From Trochalopteron elliotii (taxonomy: Eukaryota > Chordata > Aves > Passeriformes > Leiothrichidae): DNA of 64,000 nt. The notes beneath the pieces are model-generated. The model was not told the DNA's origin. It did no database searches and saw nothing but the letters and a program-made list of their open reading frames with translations. Positions 36,961-48,424 of the stretch are shown one piece after another. Where the stretch lies: contig JANPWX010000097.1 in NCBI GenBank assembly GCA_024734555.1, positions 5,139,004 to 5,203,003 of the forward strand, given 5' to 3'. How positions within the stretch are numbered: the stretch's first letter is position 1; every line of letters starts with the position of its first letter. The position numbers and the translations under genes are program-made.

Positions 36961-39627
36961 GCTTGGGGTAACTAACACAACAGACAGCAATGTAGCAGGA
37001 ACTGCGAAGGGAGTAGTTGTCTCATGTTACAAGGCAGACCAACACAAATTTATGTGGGTAGTTTCCTGGGAACTGATCCAAAAAGAGCCTTAGATGTCAC
37101 CATCCCCAGCTCCACAATGCTGAAGTTTCACTGTCTATTCCCAGGACAAAATCTCCAGCCTCAAATTAGGTTCTTAGCATGGACAGAAAGAGGACGCAAA
37201 GCGGGATGCCACAACTCAATACTGAGCACTGCAAATGATCAGCCTTAATGGAAATGAGATCCCAAAAGTACCTATTTAGGCACCGAAAATAGAAAACACA
37301 GATTAGCAAACACTTTAAATATGTATGAATAAATGTTTTTAAATTGTTTCCTCATCAAGAGATGCTGATCAACCTTGTATTTCTGAAAAAGTGATGAGGA
37401 GATGTATGAGAAATATATTCTGTAGAACTTTCTGACATCAATAAAGGGCTAAAGTATATAAGCCTTTTGCAGGGTTTTAGTAATAAGCTCATGTTAACAG
37501 CTTGAAGCAAAATAACCCATCTGGTTTTTACTCTGTGGTAAATACCCCAGAGCAGCTTGTATTGGTTTGTCAGTAAGCAGTGGAAGTGCAAAATCAGAAG
37601 GCTGATTTTAAAAATTCCACATTCTGATTAATTGGAGCATTTTGTTAACTGCATGCTACACGAAAATAGGCATTGAATATAGGCAAAATAAAGACCCCCC
37701 ACAACATGTATTCATCCTCTGCAAGAAATAAAGTATGAAGAACTGCCAATACTGAACCTCAGCTGTGTTTGCATACTGCAGTGCTGCCAAAGGCAACAGT
37801 GTGAAAATCTGCAAGACCCACATTCATCCCTGGTGTTATTCAGCTCATTCTGGTGGAGATACAGCTGGGATAAGTTTGTCTCAATAGAGATAGACGGAGC
37901 TGCCTGTCAAGAGCAAAGTCAGTGTACTGCTCCTGGGAGAAGAGTAGATACCAGCCTACAGCACAGGAGTTGGTAATGCTCTGTTTTTCCCTTGTGAAAG
38001 TGCAAACCATTCCCAACAACTGGCTGACCCACACCGTTTCATATCCAGCTGTAGGAGGGTTTCCAGCCTTAACACTACCTGGATACATTTCCCCACCTGC
38101 AAAACAAGAATAGGGACTTAGGTGGCCAACCAGGAATACGAGAAAGGGGCAAGTGTGGTGATATTCCCCTGAATACACCCTTCCCTTCTCCATGTGCATT
38201 TGTGGTTTAATTTCTCCAAATAATACTTATCTTTGCAATTCACAGTCTTTGAGAGGTTTTAAAGGAAAGCAAATCCTTTGTGAAAGCACATCTCTTCTAG
38301 TGCCTTCTCCTTACACAGCCTGCCATGGTTTCTGCCTTATGGTCCCAGCTCCCTAGCAACAGATGCAAGATGCCAGTTTTATCCCTCCTCCAGGTTTCAT
38401 GGAGATTGAAGCTCTTGATCCCACACATGTACATGCATTTGTCTGCCTGATCTTTCTGCACAGTCCTAACAACCTATGTCTGTTCCTTCCACAAAAAAGA
38501 TGATGAACTACCAGGGACAAAGGCTCAGAGCTGCTTTGAATCGGTACATCCTCACAGTTTCTTCAATGGTTAGATAATTTACCCAGAGAGCCAGCGAAGC
38601 TTATGCTTTCCAGACCTATGCTGGCAGATGCTTCCAGCCTTGAAGTCATCCACCCCAAATTCCTGCTGTAGCACAGATAAATTGGTCTATGAATTTCTAA
38701 TGCACCTGTCATGCAGCATTGGAGGTACCATGACATTTGTGTCAGTGGGAGACATCAAGCCTTTCCAATGTGTCTCTGTTCTGTTCTGCATTGTGATGAG
38801 CTAGCAAATGTCAGAGCTAAGACTAGGGTCATGGTGTAGTTTCAAGTATGTATTGCTTGTAGTGGGGCATTTTACAGGGTACTCAGTTAATTTGATATGT
38901 TGCTGTAGGAGTCCCTGGCAGAGAGGCAGTAGAAGCAGTAAAGCTTATCTGAAGGGAAGTCAGATATTGCACAGCCCAATAGGCTGGGTTTCTCAGAAAA
39001 TGTGTTGTTGTTTAGCTGATTGCCATCTTGGAGAGAGAGGGAGAGTGCAAAAAAAGGACAGAAGTGTGTGGGAAAGAAAACAGGGTTGATATCAGACATT
39101 TGGTATGAGAGCTAGCTCTGTACTTGACTAACTTCATCTGTGTGCTGCTGGGAGTTTGGGTAAAGCTGACATGGATTTGAATGAAGAAATTTGGACAAGG
39201 GGATGAAATGAAGTGCAAAAGAAATATGGGCTGAATTTCAAGACCTAATGTTTAAGTGTGAGGGAATTTTTTCAAAATAAAGATATCAAAAAAGATCAAA
39301 ACATCCCATTTTTTTCCAGCATCAGTGTGCAGTCAGACAATATACTAAGGAAGGTGCTGCCTCTCCCCCTGCCCTGTTCATGCCCATATGCAACCCAGAG
39401 TCAAATCTCAGGGAGAAGTGAGTCCATGCATGTGCATTACAGATGCATATGGTCACATAACAGGGACAGGCAGATGGGCAAGAAGGCTGGGGCTTCACTG
39501 GGTGAAGCCTGGGTCAGCTCACCTCAAAGTGAACAGATCCATGCTGCCCTGCATTGGGCCACAGCTTCTGTGATCAGTGTTTGCAGTGTAAAACAGACCC
39601 AGTCCAGGGAATTCAGATCACTCTCAC
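36961..39627. other. Unique non-coding sequence, no gene seen
   Basis: AT-rich around 37.2-37.7 kb and mixed afterwards. The forward frame 39258-39773 (171 codons) is open but ends in a Ser/Arg/Cys-rich tail without a domain, and the opposite strand is open too. It is not called. Confidence 0.45.
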
Positions 39628-39699
39628 CTAGAGTAAGATGCTGCCCAAAGAGCACATCCTCCTCTATCAGAAGCTCAGCATCTACATGCAGCATCGGGT
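39628..39699 (-). other. Candidate 72-nt micro-exon (weak)
   Basis: Read on the reverse strand, TTTGATTTCAG precedes 39699 and GTGAGAGT follows 39628, giving splice-like borders around 72 nt. One frame is open through it and reads DPMLHVDAELLIEEDVLFG, an acidic, helix-prone peptide without scattered Cys/Trp. A wider reverse-strand frame (39757-39524) contains it. I recognise no family, and splice-like borders this short arise by chance. Confidence 0.2.
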
Positions 39700-40928
39700 C
39701 TGAAATCAAAGATCTTAACACGAGGAGGCAGGTGCCAGCTCTAGATGTCTGTGCCACTCAGGCAATTAACTGACAAATATAAACCAGATCTCCACATTTC
39801 AAAGCTCATTTGCATTGCTCCTGAGACAGTCTGTCGGAAAAAGATGCAATTAGGTTGAAGCCGACAAGATTTATGCGGGGGGGGAGGAAAGAAAAGAGAA
39901 CAAAAAGGGAATCTGTCAAACACCCTAGGAGAGTGGGAGCACTGGCACGAGCATCCTTTGCAGGAGAGCAGCAGGGCCATAGCAGCCAGGAGAGAGGCAC
40001 AGAGCTGCCTTCCTCCTCCTCCAAAGTCAGCAGGGAAGGGATGCTCACTGAAATGTTGCTGGCAGCCTTGGTGGGAGGCTGCTGCTGACACTTCAGCTGC
40101 TACGTAGCCAGCCCAAGCTGCCATCCACCCTCGGCCACATGAGTCAGGCTGTGTGCACAGCTCAGCTGATCCTCTACCCTTGCAAAGTTCAGTTTCTGCT
40201 CATCATGGATGATGCACGTGGGCATGAGGGTCCTGAAGATGCAGCCCTCTGGATAACATTCCTGGTCTAAATGGGAAGGTTGCCATTCCAGGACCATGTG
40301 CAAGCTTAGCAGCCATCACAATAAATGAACCTGCAGATCAGACATCTGAGATATACCTCCCTCACTTTTGTTTAACTATCTTAAACATCAAGGTGCCAAA
40401 ATTTTTATGGCTCTATTCCCTCAAAAATGGGAAAACTCGAAGTATATGGCATACCTCTTCTTTAAGAATAAAATCACTACAGTAAAGTCAGCTGTTTAGC
40501 ATTCTATACTAAGAAAACTTGGAGTTATTGTGAGATTCGTACTTGTGAAAAGAAAAAACAAGGATTTGCCTTGAAAACCACACTTAAATCTGCTTTGTGG
40601 TAAAAAAGATTGCAATAATTACATGATTAAAACATTTTAATGGTTGTTGGAGATTGCTCAATTGGCAGGGGAAAGCACATTCCCTCTTCCCCGTTTTTTT
40701 CTTTTGGCACCACTCTGACAGAAGCTAATGGTATCTGAGCAGTTCACTTTTGAGTCTGGTCCTTTATTTGCCACTGGGCAGACATTTCAGCAGGCTGTTA
40801 ATAAAAAGCACTCCTGTATTCACTCTCTGGACAGGATGGAACTGGGGCAGCCCTGGAACTCTGCCCTGCTGCCACAGGCAAACCCAAAGCTAGACCATAC
40901 AGCTATATTTTAACCCAGATAGGCAACA
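39700..40928. other. Unique sequence, slightly CpG-richer at 39.83-40.15 kb
   Basis: A G8 run follows TTTATGC near 39877. An octamer ATTTGCAT lies at 39808-39815. No gene or repeat family is recognised. 40.32-40.72 kb is AT-rich. Confidence 0.45.
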
Positions 40929-40978
40929 CTGTCGAGTCCTCTTGAACAACTGAGCCTCGACAGCCAGTATATTTGCAT
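40929..40978. promoter_or_regulatory. CTGTCGAG/CTCGACAG palindrome beside an octamer
   Basis: CTGTCGAG (40929-40936) and CTCGACAG (40956-40963) form a perfect 8-bp inverted repeat with two CpGs, followed at 40971-40978 by ATTTGCAT. The proximity suggests a small regulatory cluster, but the evidence is only motif-level. Confidence 0.25.
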
Positions 40979-41159
40979 GTGAGTTAGCAGTAGACAAAGA
41001 GAAGTGATCACTCTTGCCTTGTCATGCTGGATCCACTCCACAGTGGTTGCATGGCCCTAGGGTTTGCAGCCTAGACAGTCAGCTGTTGATTCCTAGCCCT
41101 CTTGCCCGTGACACTCACAACTTTCTAAATCTTTCTTACATCCTCTTAAATGCTACCTT

Positions 41160-42200
41160 TTTGAGGCTTAACAGCTGTAACCAATCCAGTCATTCCTTGT
41201 AAGAGCACCTTTGGTTGTGCTGTTTGCAGACAGGGACCCAGAGCTGCACAAAGGTGAGCTGGGACTCTCATCTCTGGCAGCAGCACTGAAGTTCTTGTTT
41301 AATGCTCTCTTCATTTCCCAATAAGTCTCAGTATTTAGTAGGCCTTTGGTTGTCTCTGTGGATGGAGGTGCTTGTTGCATGGACCTGTCTGCTCAGAGCC
41401 CATCACCACACACACAAATTGGGGGTTTCCTCCCCTCCATATGCACCACCTCATACACTGACATAAGCAGTTTGACTCACAATCTAGACAATTTATCTAC
41501 AAGAATTTGGTTTACGTTTTATTGCCAGTCACTTTCATTAGATCCTTTTGCAATTCCTAACAGTCTGCCTTCATTTTAATACCCTGAACAACTTGATCCT
41601 GCCAACAAATGCTAACTCAAGGCTCCCTTCCCTCTCCAGATAATTTAGGAACACATCAAAGAACTCAGACTTGGCACAGATTATTAGCACAGGTAAAAGA
41701 CCTGAACAGGTTCTTTGATGACTTCCCTCCACTGAGGAAAATTATCATTTACTTACATTTGTCATTTTCTATCATTTAGCCAACTATATTTTAGTTGATG
41801 AGGATCCTATCTCTTGTCCCCTGGTTACTTAGTTTTCAAAAATTCTTTATGAGAATAAAGAAAACCAAAGGAAAAACCGTAGGAAAACCAAAGAGACAAT
41901 GTCACTGGCATCACATATATTAACTGATATCACCAAAACACTCCCAAAGGCTTGTTAGGCAGAACTTCCCTCTCAAAAGCCAGGCTGAACCTTTTTCATT
42001 TGCTTAGTTTTGTCCAGATGTCCACTAACATTATCCTGTACCACAGTCTGGGTTAATCTGGCTGGCACAAATGGAAGAGTTGCCATTCTCTACATTCCTC
42101 CACACCCTTTGTCCCTTTTACATATGATTACAGCTACATTTGCCTCCCTCCAGTCCTTAAATGCCAAGTATGCCAGAGTGCTAATTGCTACCTAATTTTT
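41160..42200 (-). mobile_element. Ancient CR1-like LINE, RT region to 3' part, reverse strand
   Basis: On the reverse strand 42158-42135 encodes KDWREANV, followed by a degraded 'xxIxKxxKG' segment, the CR1 RT entry motif 'DWKxANVxPIFKKG'. Moving towards lower coordinates, the antisense blocks of tetrapod CR1-like elements follow in order: 'CTCTCAAAAGCCAGGCTGAAC', 'CTTCCCTCCACTGAGGAAAA', 'CTTTTGCAATTCCTAACAGTC', and 'CTCCAGATAATTTAGGAAC'. Stops and indels are frequent, so the copy is very old. The 41160-41440 part is the least certain. The call is from recalled consensus order and should be confirmed against CR1/L3 libraries. Confidence 0.8.
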
Positions 42201-45200
42201 GAATAAAATTCTATGTTAGATTTCATTTAATATTAATTAAATTTAGAATTTCAGACCTCTGATTATATCGTTAAGATTTTTCAGGATGGAGAGGTTTGTA
42301 TAGGTGTGGGATTTCATGTAGGACTCAGTTTTAGCAGGAGCATGAATCAATTATCAATTCACATGGTAAGCATACATATTTGCCTAGCCACACAAGTTGT
42401 TAGGCATCCAATTTGCATACAGCAGAACTTTGCTTGCACAAATGCTGTCAAGCATGAGCTAACACATTCATTTACTGAAAAATCCATCTTGCTATATTTC
42501 ATTGTTAAGTACAGAGTGCTTTATGCATAGTTTATCTTGTACTTTAGTTTTATTTATATCTCTTGTCCTCACTACTCTATTTTTTCCCTCCCAACAAATC
42601 TGTGTTTGGAATGGTTATGTTGATGACATGCTGAAGTCTTGAAAGCAAAATTGACTCATACGCACTGAAACCAGTGGAATACTTGACAGAGATTTCAACA
42701 ATGCCAGTATTCATCCAGATCTGTTCATTACTCCTGCTAGTAGTAAGAGTAGTAAAATACCTTCCTTTGCAACCATGCTCCAAGGATAAGTGCTGCCAGC
42801 TCTGAAGAGCTTCCTGGGGACCAGGGAAGGAGCCCTGAGCTAGAATGCTGAAATCAATGACAAAAAACTGACTCAAAGGTGACAGAACCAGTATACAAAA
42901 TCCAGAGACAAAAGAAAGAAGCTTTAAAACACTGTGATGTCTTTGAGCAAAAGTGTAGCAAACCCAGAAAGTCCTTCATGGATGGTAGTGAACTCAATGG
43001 ACTGACTAGAAAACCAAAATCAGCACTACTGAAATATCAGTGATTATAGATTGGATCTTGACATAACTTTAGGGGAAGGTCCACTTCTGATAAAGACAAG
43101 ATTATGATGTGACAGATGTAGATAGAGGCCACATCTGTGTTCTCAGTAATGTCCATGGCAAAATTGTTCTCCAGACATAAGATTCTAACAAGTACTAGAA
43201 AATATCTGAATAAGCTGTAAAACACTCTTGGTAGTGTTAGAGAGTAGAAACAAATAAAAAAATTATCCTCTGCCTTTACGTACTTTCTACCAACTATTTC
43301 TGTCAATAGCTTTGTTTTTTTGTGCACGACCAGTACAGCAAGACTTGGCTGGATATTGTGTACTGCAAATCAGACAGGATTTGTGTACATCTAGACATTT
43401 CTGACAACCCAAACCACCATTCACTCAACAGTGTTTAACAGCAAAGTGGTGCTGAAGAAATCCATGATGAATATCCTGATGATATTCTTTCCTCCCTCCT
43501 TTAAGATATGGATTTTTTTTTTATGCATAGAAAATGTACTTTTTCCAGTTCAGTCTAGATACTTGGTTTCTTATGATTGCCTTTAGATGGAACTGTTTTT
43601 CATGCTAGATTTAAATAGGAAAAGTAAGCATTTCAAAGCAGAAAGAACAAAGAAAAGGGTCCATAACTCTGGCGTTCTATAAGCTGAAGTATAGATCAGG
43701 TACCAAAAATTAAAAAGAAGGAATCAGAGCTAAATGCCCAGGTGCCAGTGAGTTCTGTGAGAAATCAGGTATCTACTCAAGTTCCCTCATTAAAAATAAA
43801 GACCCAAGCTTCCCAAAATAAATTTCCTTTATATGTGTCCCAGACAAGCAAATAAATATGGGATATTGTGAAATAATTCTGGAGTTCTGCATAAGAGCGA
43901 ATTTATTTTTATTAGCTATTCTTCATGTAAGCTGTTGCCTCTCAAGCATCTCAGACATTCCTGGCAGACATGGCTCACAGTGCTGGCCTCTGATTTATTC
44001 ATGAAATCGCCTTCATGATAGCAGAATTATTTTCCATGGAGAATTGTCATGCTTTTGGAAATGGGACAGAGGACTCTGAAATTTCACCTGTGGTATCCTG
44101 TCACTGCCCAGCAGCGGGCTGCAGTCCAGTCATGTCATCCCAAAAGGAATTGCGTGCCCATTGTAACATCCAAAGCAAATTTATCTTGGATACAACTTTA
44201 TAGCTATCAAGCAAATTGATCTAAATCAAAGTCTGCCCCCATATTTCCATGAACATGGTCAGTTAAAAATACTTTCTTACAGTTTGATTAATTCTAAGCT
44301 TTCTTTCCATGTGAATTCACAGTTAATTAAATGGTAATGTGTTCTGCTGCAGTCTCCTTTGGGAAGAACTCTGCTGTGGGCTGATGGAGAAGAGGCAGCT
44401 GTGACACCAAAATCCTACCTTGTATATAGCCAGTGTGAAAGCAGGCCCAGCACACTGAACAAGCTCAAATATTGAACCAGATTCACTGAGGGAAAAGGTA
44501 ATTTCTGTGAGATGCAGACACTTACCTGGGCTGGCTTTGACCCAAACAGGCTGCTGAAGGAAGGACATGACCATGAGCAGAGAGCATCTCCTGCTAGTGC
44601 CTCTGCCTCTTCGAAGAGCTCATCCAGCTACCATAGGGTAACCATTTCTGACCAAATCTTCCCAGGCACTGACACTTGATTAGTTTATTTGCAGAGAGAG
44701 TTTGAAGTTTCAGAAGGCTCAGGATCCATTTATTTTCTTCCTCCTTACATTTCACTCACACATGTCCTTCTTCCCAAGCTGCAGCCAGGATCTGGAACAG
44801 AGTGCCAGCCCAGCATGTGTGTGCACCCAGGGTGGAGAGAAACTTCAGAAACTTTTGATTAGCCAGGCAGCCATTTCATTTACAGACAGCAGTTGAGCAT
44901 CATCCAGGAAAATGAGTTAACTGAAACATAATTAACTACATGTCAGCAGAGCAAGTTGAATTAGTCTGTTGAGGAAATTAACAGGTACACAGATACAATA
45001 GGGCTTCTGAAGAGCCTGAAGAAGTCGAATAAAGGGACACAACAACCAGCTCACGTTTCTAATTAGAGAAGAAAGTGTGAATGAGGTATAAAGTTCTCCC
45101 AAATCTCACTCACCTTTCACACGCCCTTTCACAAAGGGATTTCGATGTGTGGGAACATTTCAGGCACATCTAGAACTTGTTTAATCCAAAAGTCAAACCG

Positions 45201-46429
45201 TGTTGGCAAGTTAGCTCAAGTCACTTTGGGCAGAGGAGGGGCAGTTTCTGAGGCAGTCAGTCATGTACTTGAAGTAATGCTGTGGGAGTTAGGAGATCAG
45301 CCATGCAGAAAAGCCAGTGAGCTCTGCACAGCAGCTCATCAAAGGATACTCAGAACACTCAGCAGTCAATCCCGATGCTGAAATCCAGGCTCAAGTTTCA
45401 GCTTCAAGTAAATTCAAAGTTCACAAGTGGGGATATTTTCTCACAGGTAGCAGTAAGCCTCTTTACTCTGCCTTCATGTTCCCAAGTCGATTTTTTGCCT
45501 CTGGTAATTAGACCCAGTGTGATTCTGAGGGACTGTACAATGGGGCACACCCTGGAGAATACCCCAGGAGCTCTGCATGGCTGCCAGAGCTTGTGTCTCC
45601 CCCAGCCTCCCACCTGCATTCAATTCAAACCCCCAGAACAACAACCCTACATTGGGAATTTCTGCAGTCTGGATTCTACTGACCTGGGACCCTTTCCCTC
45701 TAGGGCTTTCAGCCCTCCTTGGTCAGGGAGGTGGCACCGGGGAGCCCCAACTCTACAGCTCTCTCACACAGAGATGAGCACTGTGTGTTTTCCTAGGAAT
45801 TAAAACCCTTTCCAGCTCCAAAGATAAACACAAGGATACTCTTTCTATCAGTTCTGGTGGATTCTGGAGCTGTCTTCAGGGCTAGGCACTTTTCTCAGAC
45901 AGAAGTTCTTAACTCACAATGTATTCCAAGTGCTTCAAGAACCACGACATGGCCTTTTACATGCTCAAGTCCTCATTTTCCACACAAATATAAGCAAAGA
46001 CCCAAAACTTCCCCAGAGCCCTCCCTGGCTGTAAAATTTTGAATTCATAGCCATGTGTGAATGGCCAGGTGAACTTAAGTTCCCTTCCTCTCTTTTATTC
46101 ATAAAATCATGTTTGCTATTACTTCTGATAAGAAAAGAAAAATCAACTTTCAAAACATAAATGGAAAGCAGCACTCTGTTTTTCTGACATGTTTTGCCAT
46201 AGTCTCAGGTTTAAACCAGACCCGGATGGCCATGCTTGTTATTCTCCTGTGGGCAATGAGGAAGCAGTTTCTCAAGCTAGAGATGTAAACTAGAGTGATT
46301 CATTGCGCTTTACGTGCCTCCTGTGCTTTTCCTAGTCAATTTAGGTAAATACAGTATTGGAAATCAGGTTCTGTATGAACAATTGTGACAATTAGTGCTA
46401 AGAGCCCCATCACTTTTTACTTCATTTAA
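42201..46429. other. Unique sequence with one constrained-looking block
   Basis: No gene is seen. An octamer lies at 42411-42418. The part at about 43890-44230 (ATTTATTTTTATTAGC, GATTTATTCATGAAATCG, AGCAAATTTATCTTGG) has the smooth, repeat-free look of conserved non-coding DNA. T-runs occur near 43511. No exon structure is convincing. Confidence 0.4.
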
Positions 46430-46600
46430 TATTCTCTGTAATTATGTTAGTCATAAAGAAAGTCATTCGGTATTAATGTGGATGTCACATGCCTGTCCAC
46501 GGAAACCTCAGCAATAATTAATGCTCCATTAACACCTTAAGTGTCTTGTTATTATTTATTCATTTAGCATTAAAATTGATGAGGCTGTTTTAGGGAGGAA
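46430..46600. other. Suspected conserved non-coding element
   Basis: An AT-rich block dense in homeodomain-type cores (GTAATTATG, AATAATTAATG, CCATTAAC, GCATTAAAATTGATG), with ATTATTTATTCATTTAGC and a GTCATTCGGTATTAATGTGG segment. It has no repeat signature and no coding frame. Vertebrate developmental enhancers commonly look like this; conservation has not been tested here. Confidence 0.35.
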
Positions 46601-47816
46601 GAAGTCAAGATATATTGTATGAAATCCTTTATTTTGTGAGTGTATGACCACACTGTTCCTGCAAGAGCCACGCGACACTGGTTTAGTGACAAATGCCAGT
46701 GGGTCTGTAGCCTTAGCTATACCCTGCTCCCTGCGTGCTGCTGTGCTATAAATAGCTCAAGCTCGACCAGAAGACACGCAAGACACTTCAAGAAAACACC
46801 AGAGGAAAATCAGGAGATGATGTCTGGCAAGCCTTTTGGCGGAGAGACCAAAGACCCAGAAAAATTTCCTTCTGTTCCCATCTCTATCACACTTCCAGAT
46901 GTCTGTGTACAGGCCATGCAGAGTGAGTCCTCACCCTGTAAGAAGGTCAGGCTCTCAGCTCAACAGAGAGCATGGGGTGCCTTTTGTTTTCTTGTTTCTT
47001 TGTTGGGGCAGAGACCCAACATGAAATATTTTGTTCAAACATAATATGATTTTTTTTCACCTTTTTTGATCCACCAAAAAAAAAAAATGTTTTTCTGGCA
47101 TCAGTAGGATCTTCTTTGTGATTTGATTTTCCCCTTAGCTGCTGGAAAAAGTCAACCATTGTCTGGATCCAGATTTCATTACTGCATTTGAATTAAACAT
47201 CTCAGGGTGTCCTTCAGAGCCTAGTGGATTATCCTTGGCAGGTGGCAAGTGTGATCTGCCCAAGGCCACAGAAAAAGAAATCTGTGGCTGCTGGCAGAGA
47301 AGCTCCCTCTGGAAACTATGGTATATCTGGGATGAGGATTCAGGTCTTCCACACCCCACTAGTGGTCTCATCCCTCCTGCCCAGCTGTCTTGAACAGGAG
47401 GGCTGCTGCCAGCTTTGCATCCAGAGCAGAGTCTCTGTGTTTCCCTACTTCTATAATGGCTGTAACTGATTTTCCAGCTCTTGCCATCATCAACAACTGT
47501 ATTAAAAAGAGATATTTAGGCAAACAGGATTCCCCTTATGGCTGAGTTTAATATTGGCTGGAGTTCCCCAGCTGAGTCTGGGCTGAATGTATCCTTCTCA
47601 CACCACAACTCTGAAGACCTTTTACTTTCTTTCAAAAGCAACAGGGAACTCTGCATGTCGCTGGTTAAACTATCCCACAGCTGTTACTGACTTCCCAAAG
47701 TGGATCTGTCAGAAGCATGCTTGTTGTCTTGAGATCCACCATCAAAGAAAGGAAAACCCAACAGTGCCCGAGGAGACAGACTTTTGTTTGACACTCTCTC
47801 TCCCATCCCACACACC
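46601..47816. other. Unique non-coding sequence, no gene seen
   Basis: A run of twelve to thirteen A lies at about 47076-47088. A forward frame at 46640-47044 is open for 134 codons but has no family resemblance and is not called. Confidence 0.45.
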
Positions 47817-47840
47817 TATATATATATATATATGTATGTA
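47817..47840. repeat. (TA)n microsatellite
   Basis: Perfect TA alternation from 47817 to about 47832, followed by TGTATGTA, and preceded by a CTCTCTCTCCC tract. It is encoded as YIYIYMYV in the 198-codon forward frame 47784-48380, which is a reason to reject that frame as a gene. Confidence 0.93.
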
Positions 47841-48377
47841 TTTCTGTTCCCACAGGGTAGCTTTATAGTAATTAATTCTTGCCACTCACTGCAAAGCCTC
47901 AGTTATATTAGCCAGAGCCATATGTTTTCTGCACATGCTGAAATGTCATATATTTATGTTGCTTTTATAGTTTTCCTTCCTTGCAGGAACAGGATGTTCT
48001 GCTTCCTTTTTTTCCCCTACATTTTCTTTTCCTTCCTCTCAGTATCATCTGCTAGAGCTTCTCTAAAAGAAGCAGCTCAAGCAAAAGGGGTTCTCCTTGC
48101 ACTGCTGCCAAGACAAGCTGAAGATAAGCTGCCCAGCCCTTGGTTTCGAGGGCATTTTGAACAGGAACTGAAATACGCTGAACTCGTGCACTTCCATCCA
48201 AAGCGTGCACTACTGGCACTCATCATGTGCCCAAGCTGCCTGACCATGGCATGTGACTGGTGTGGTTTGTCAGGGGGTAGCTTGGCAGAAGGGCCAGGCA
48301 GTTCATCACTACCCACCACAGGAACTCTCCATGCTGCTTTTCCTTTTATCCTAGATATTGCACTGAGATTGCTACTA
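47841..48377. other. Non-coding sequence within an unsupported open frame
   Basis: The forward frame 47784-48380 is the longest in the window (198 codons). It begins inside low-complexity DNA, has a Phe/Tyr/Ser-rich first half and no domain. I treat it as chance. Confidence 0.45.
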
Positions 48378-48424
48378 TAAAAACAAACAAACAAAAAAAA
48401 AAAAAACCCCAACAACAACAAATA
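48378..48424. repeat. A-rich low-complexity tract
   Basis: Pattern (AAAC)n, then A13-14, CCCC and (AAC)n. There is no upstream processed-pseudogene body that I can recognise, so it is not read as a retroposed poly(A) tail. Confidence 0.9.

Noticed and set aside
39258..39773. 171-codon forward open frame
   Set aside because: The Ser/Arg/Cys-rich tail matches nothing, and the opposite strand is open over the same bases.
47784..48380. 198-codon forward open frame, the longest in the window
   Set aside because: It runs through the (TA)n repeat, starts in low-complexity DNA, has no domain, and a frame of this size is not surprising in 64 kb over six frames.
48378..48424. A-rich tract as the tail of a processed pseudogene
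   Set aside because: No recognisable gene body upstream; the AAAC/AAC structure fits simple low-complexity DNA.
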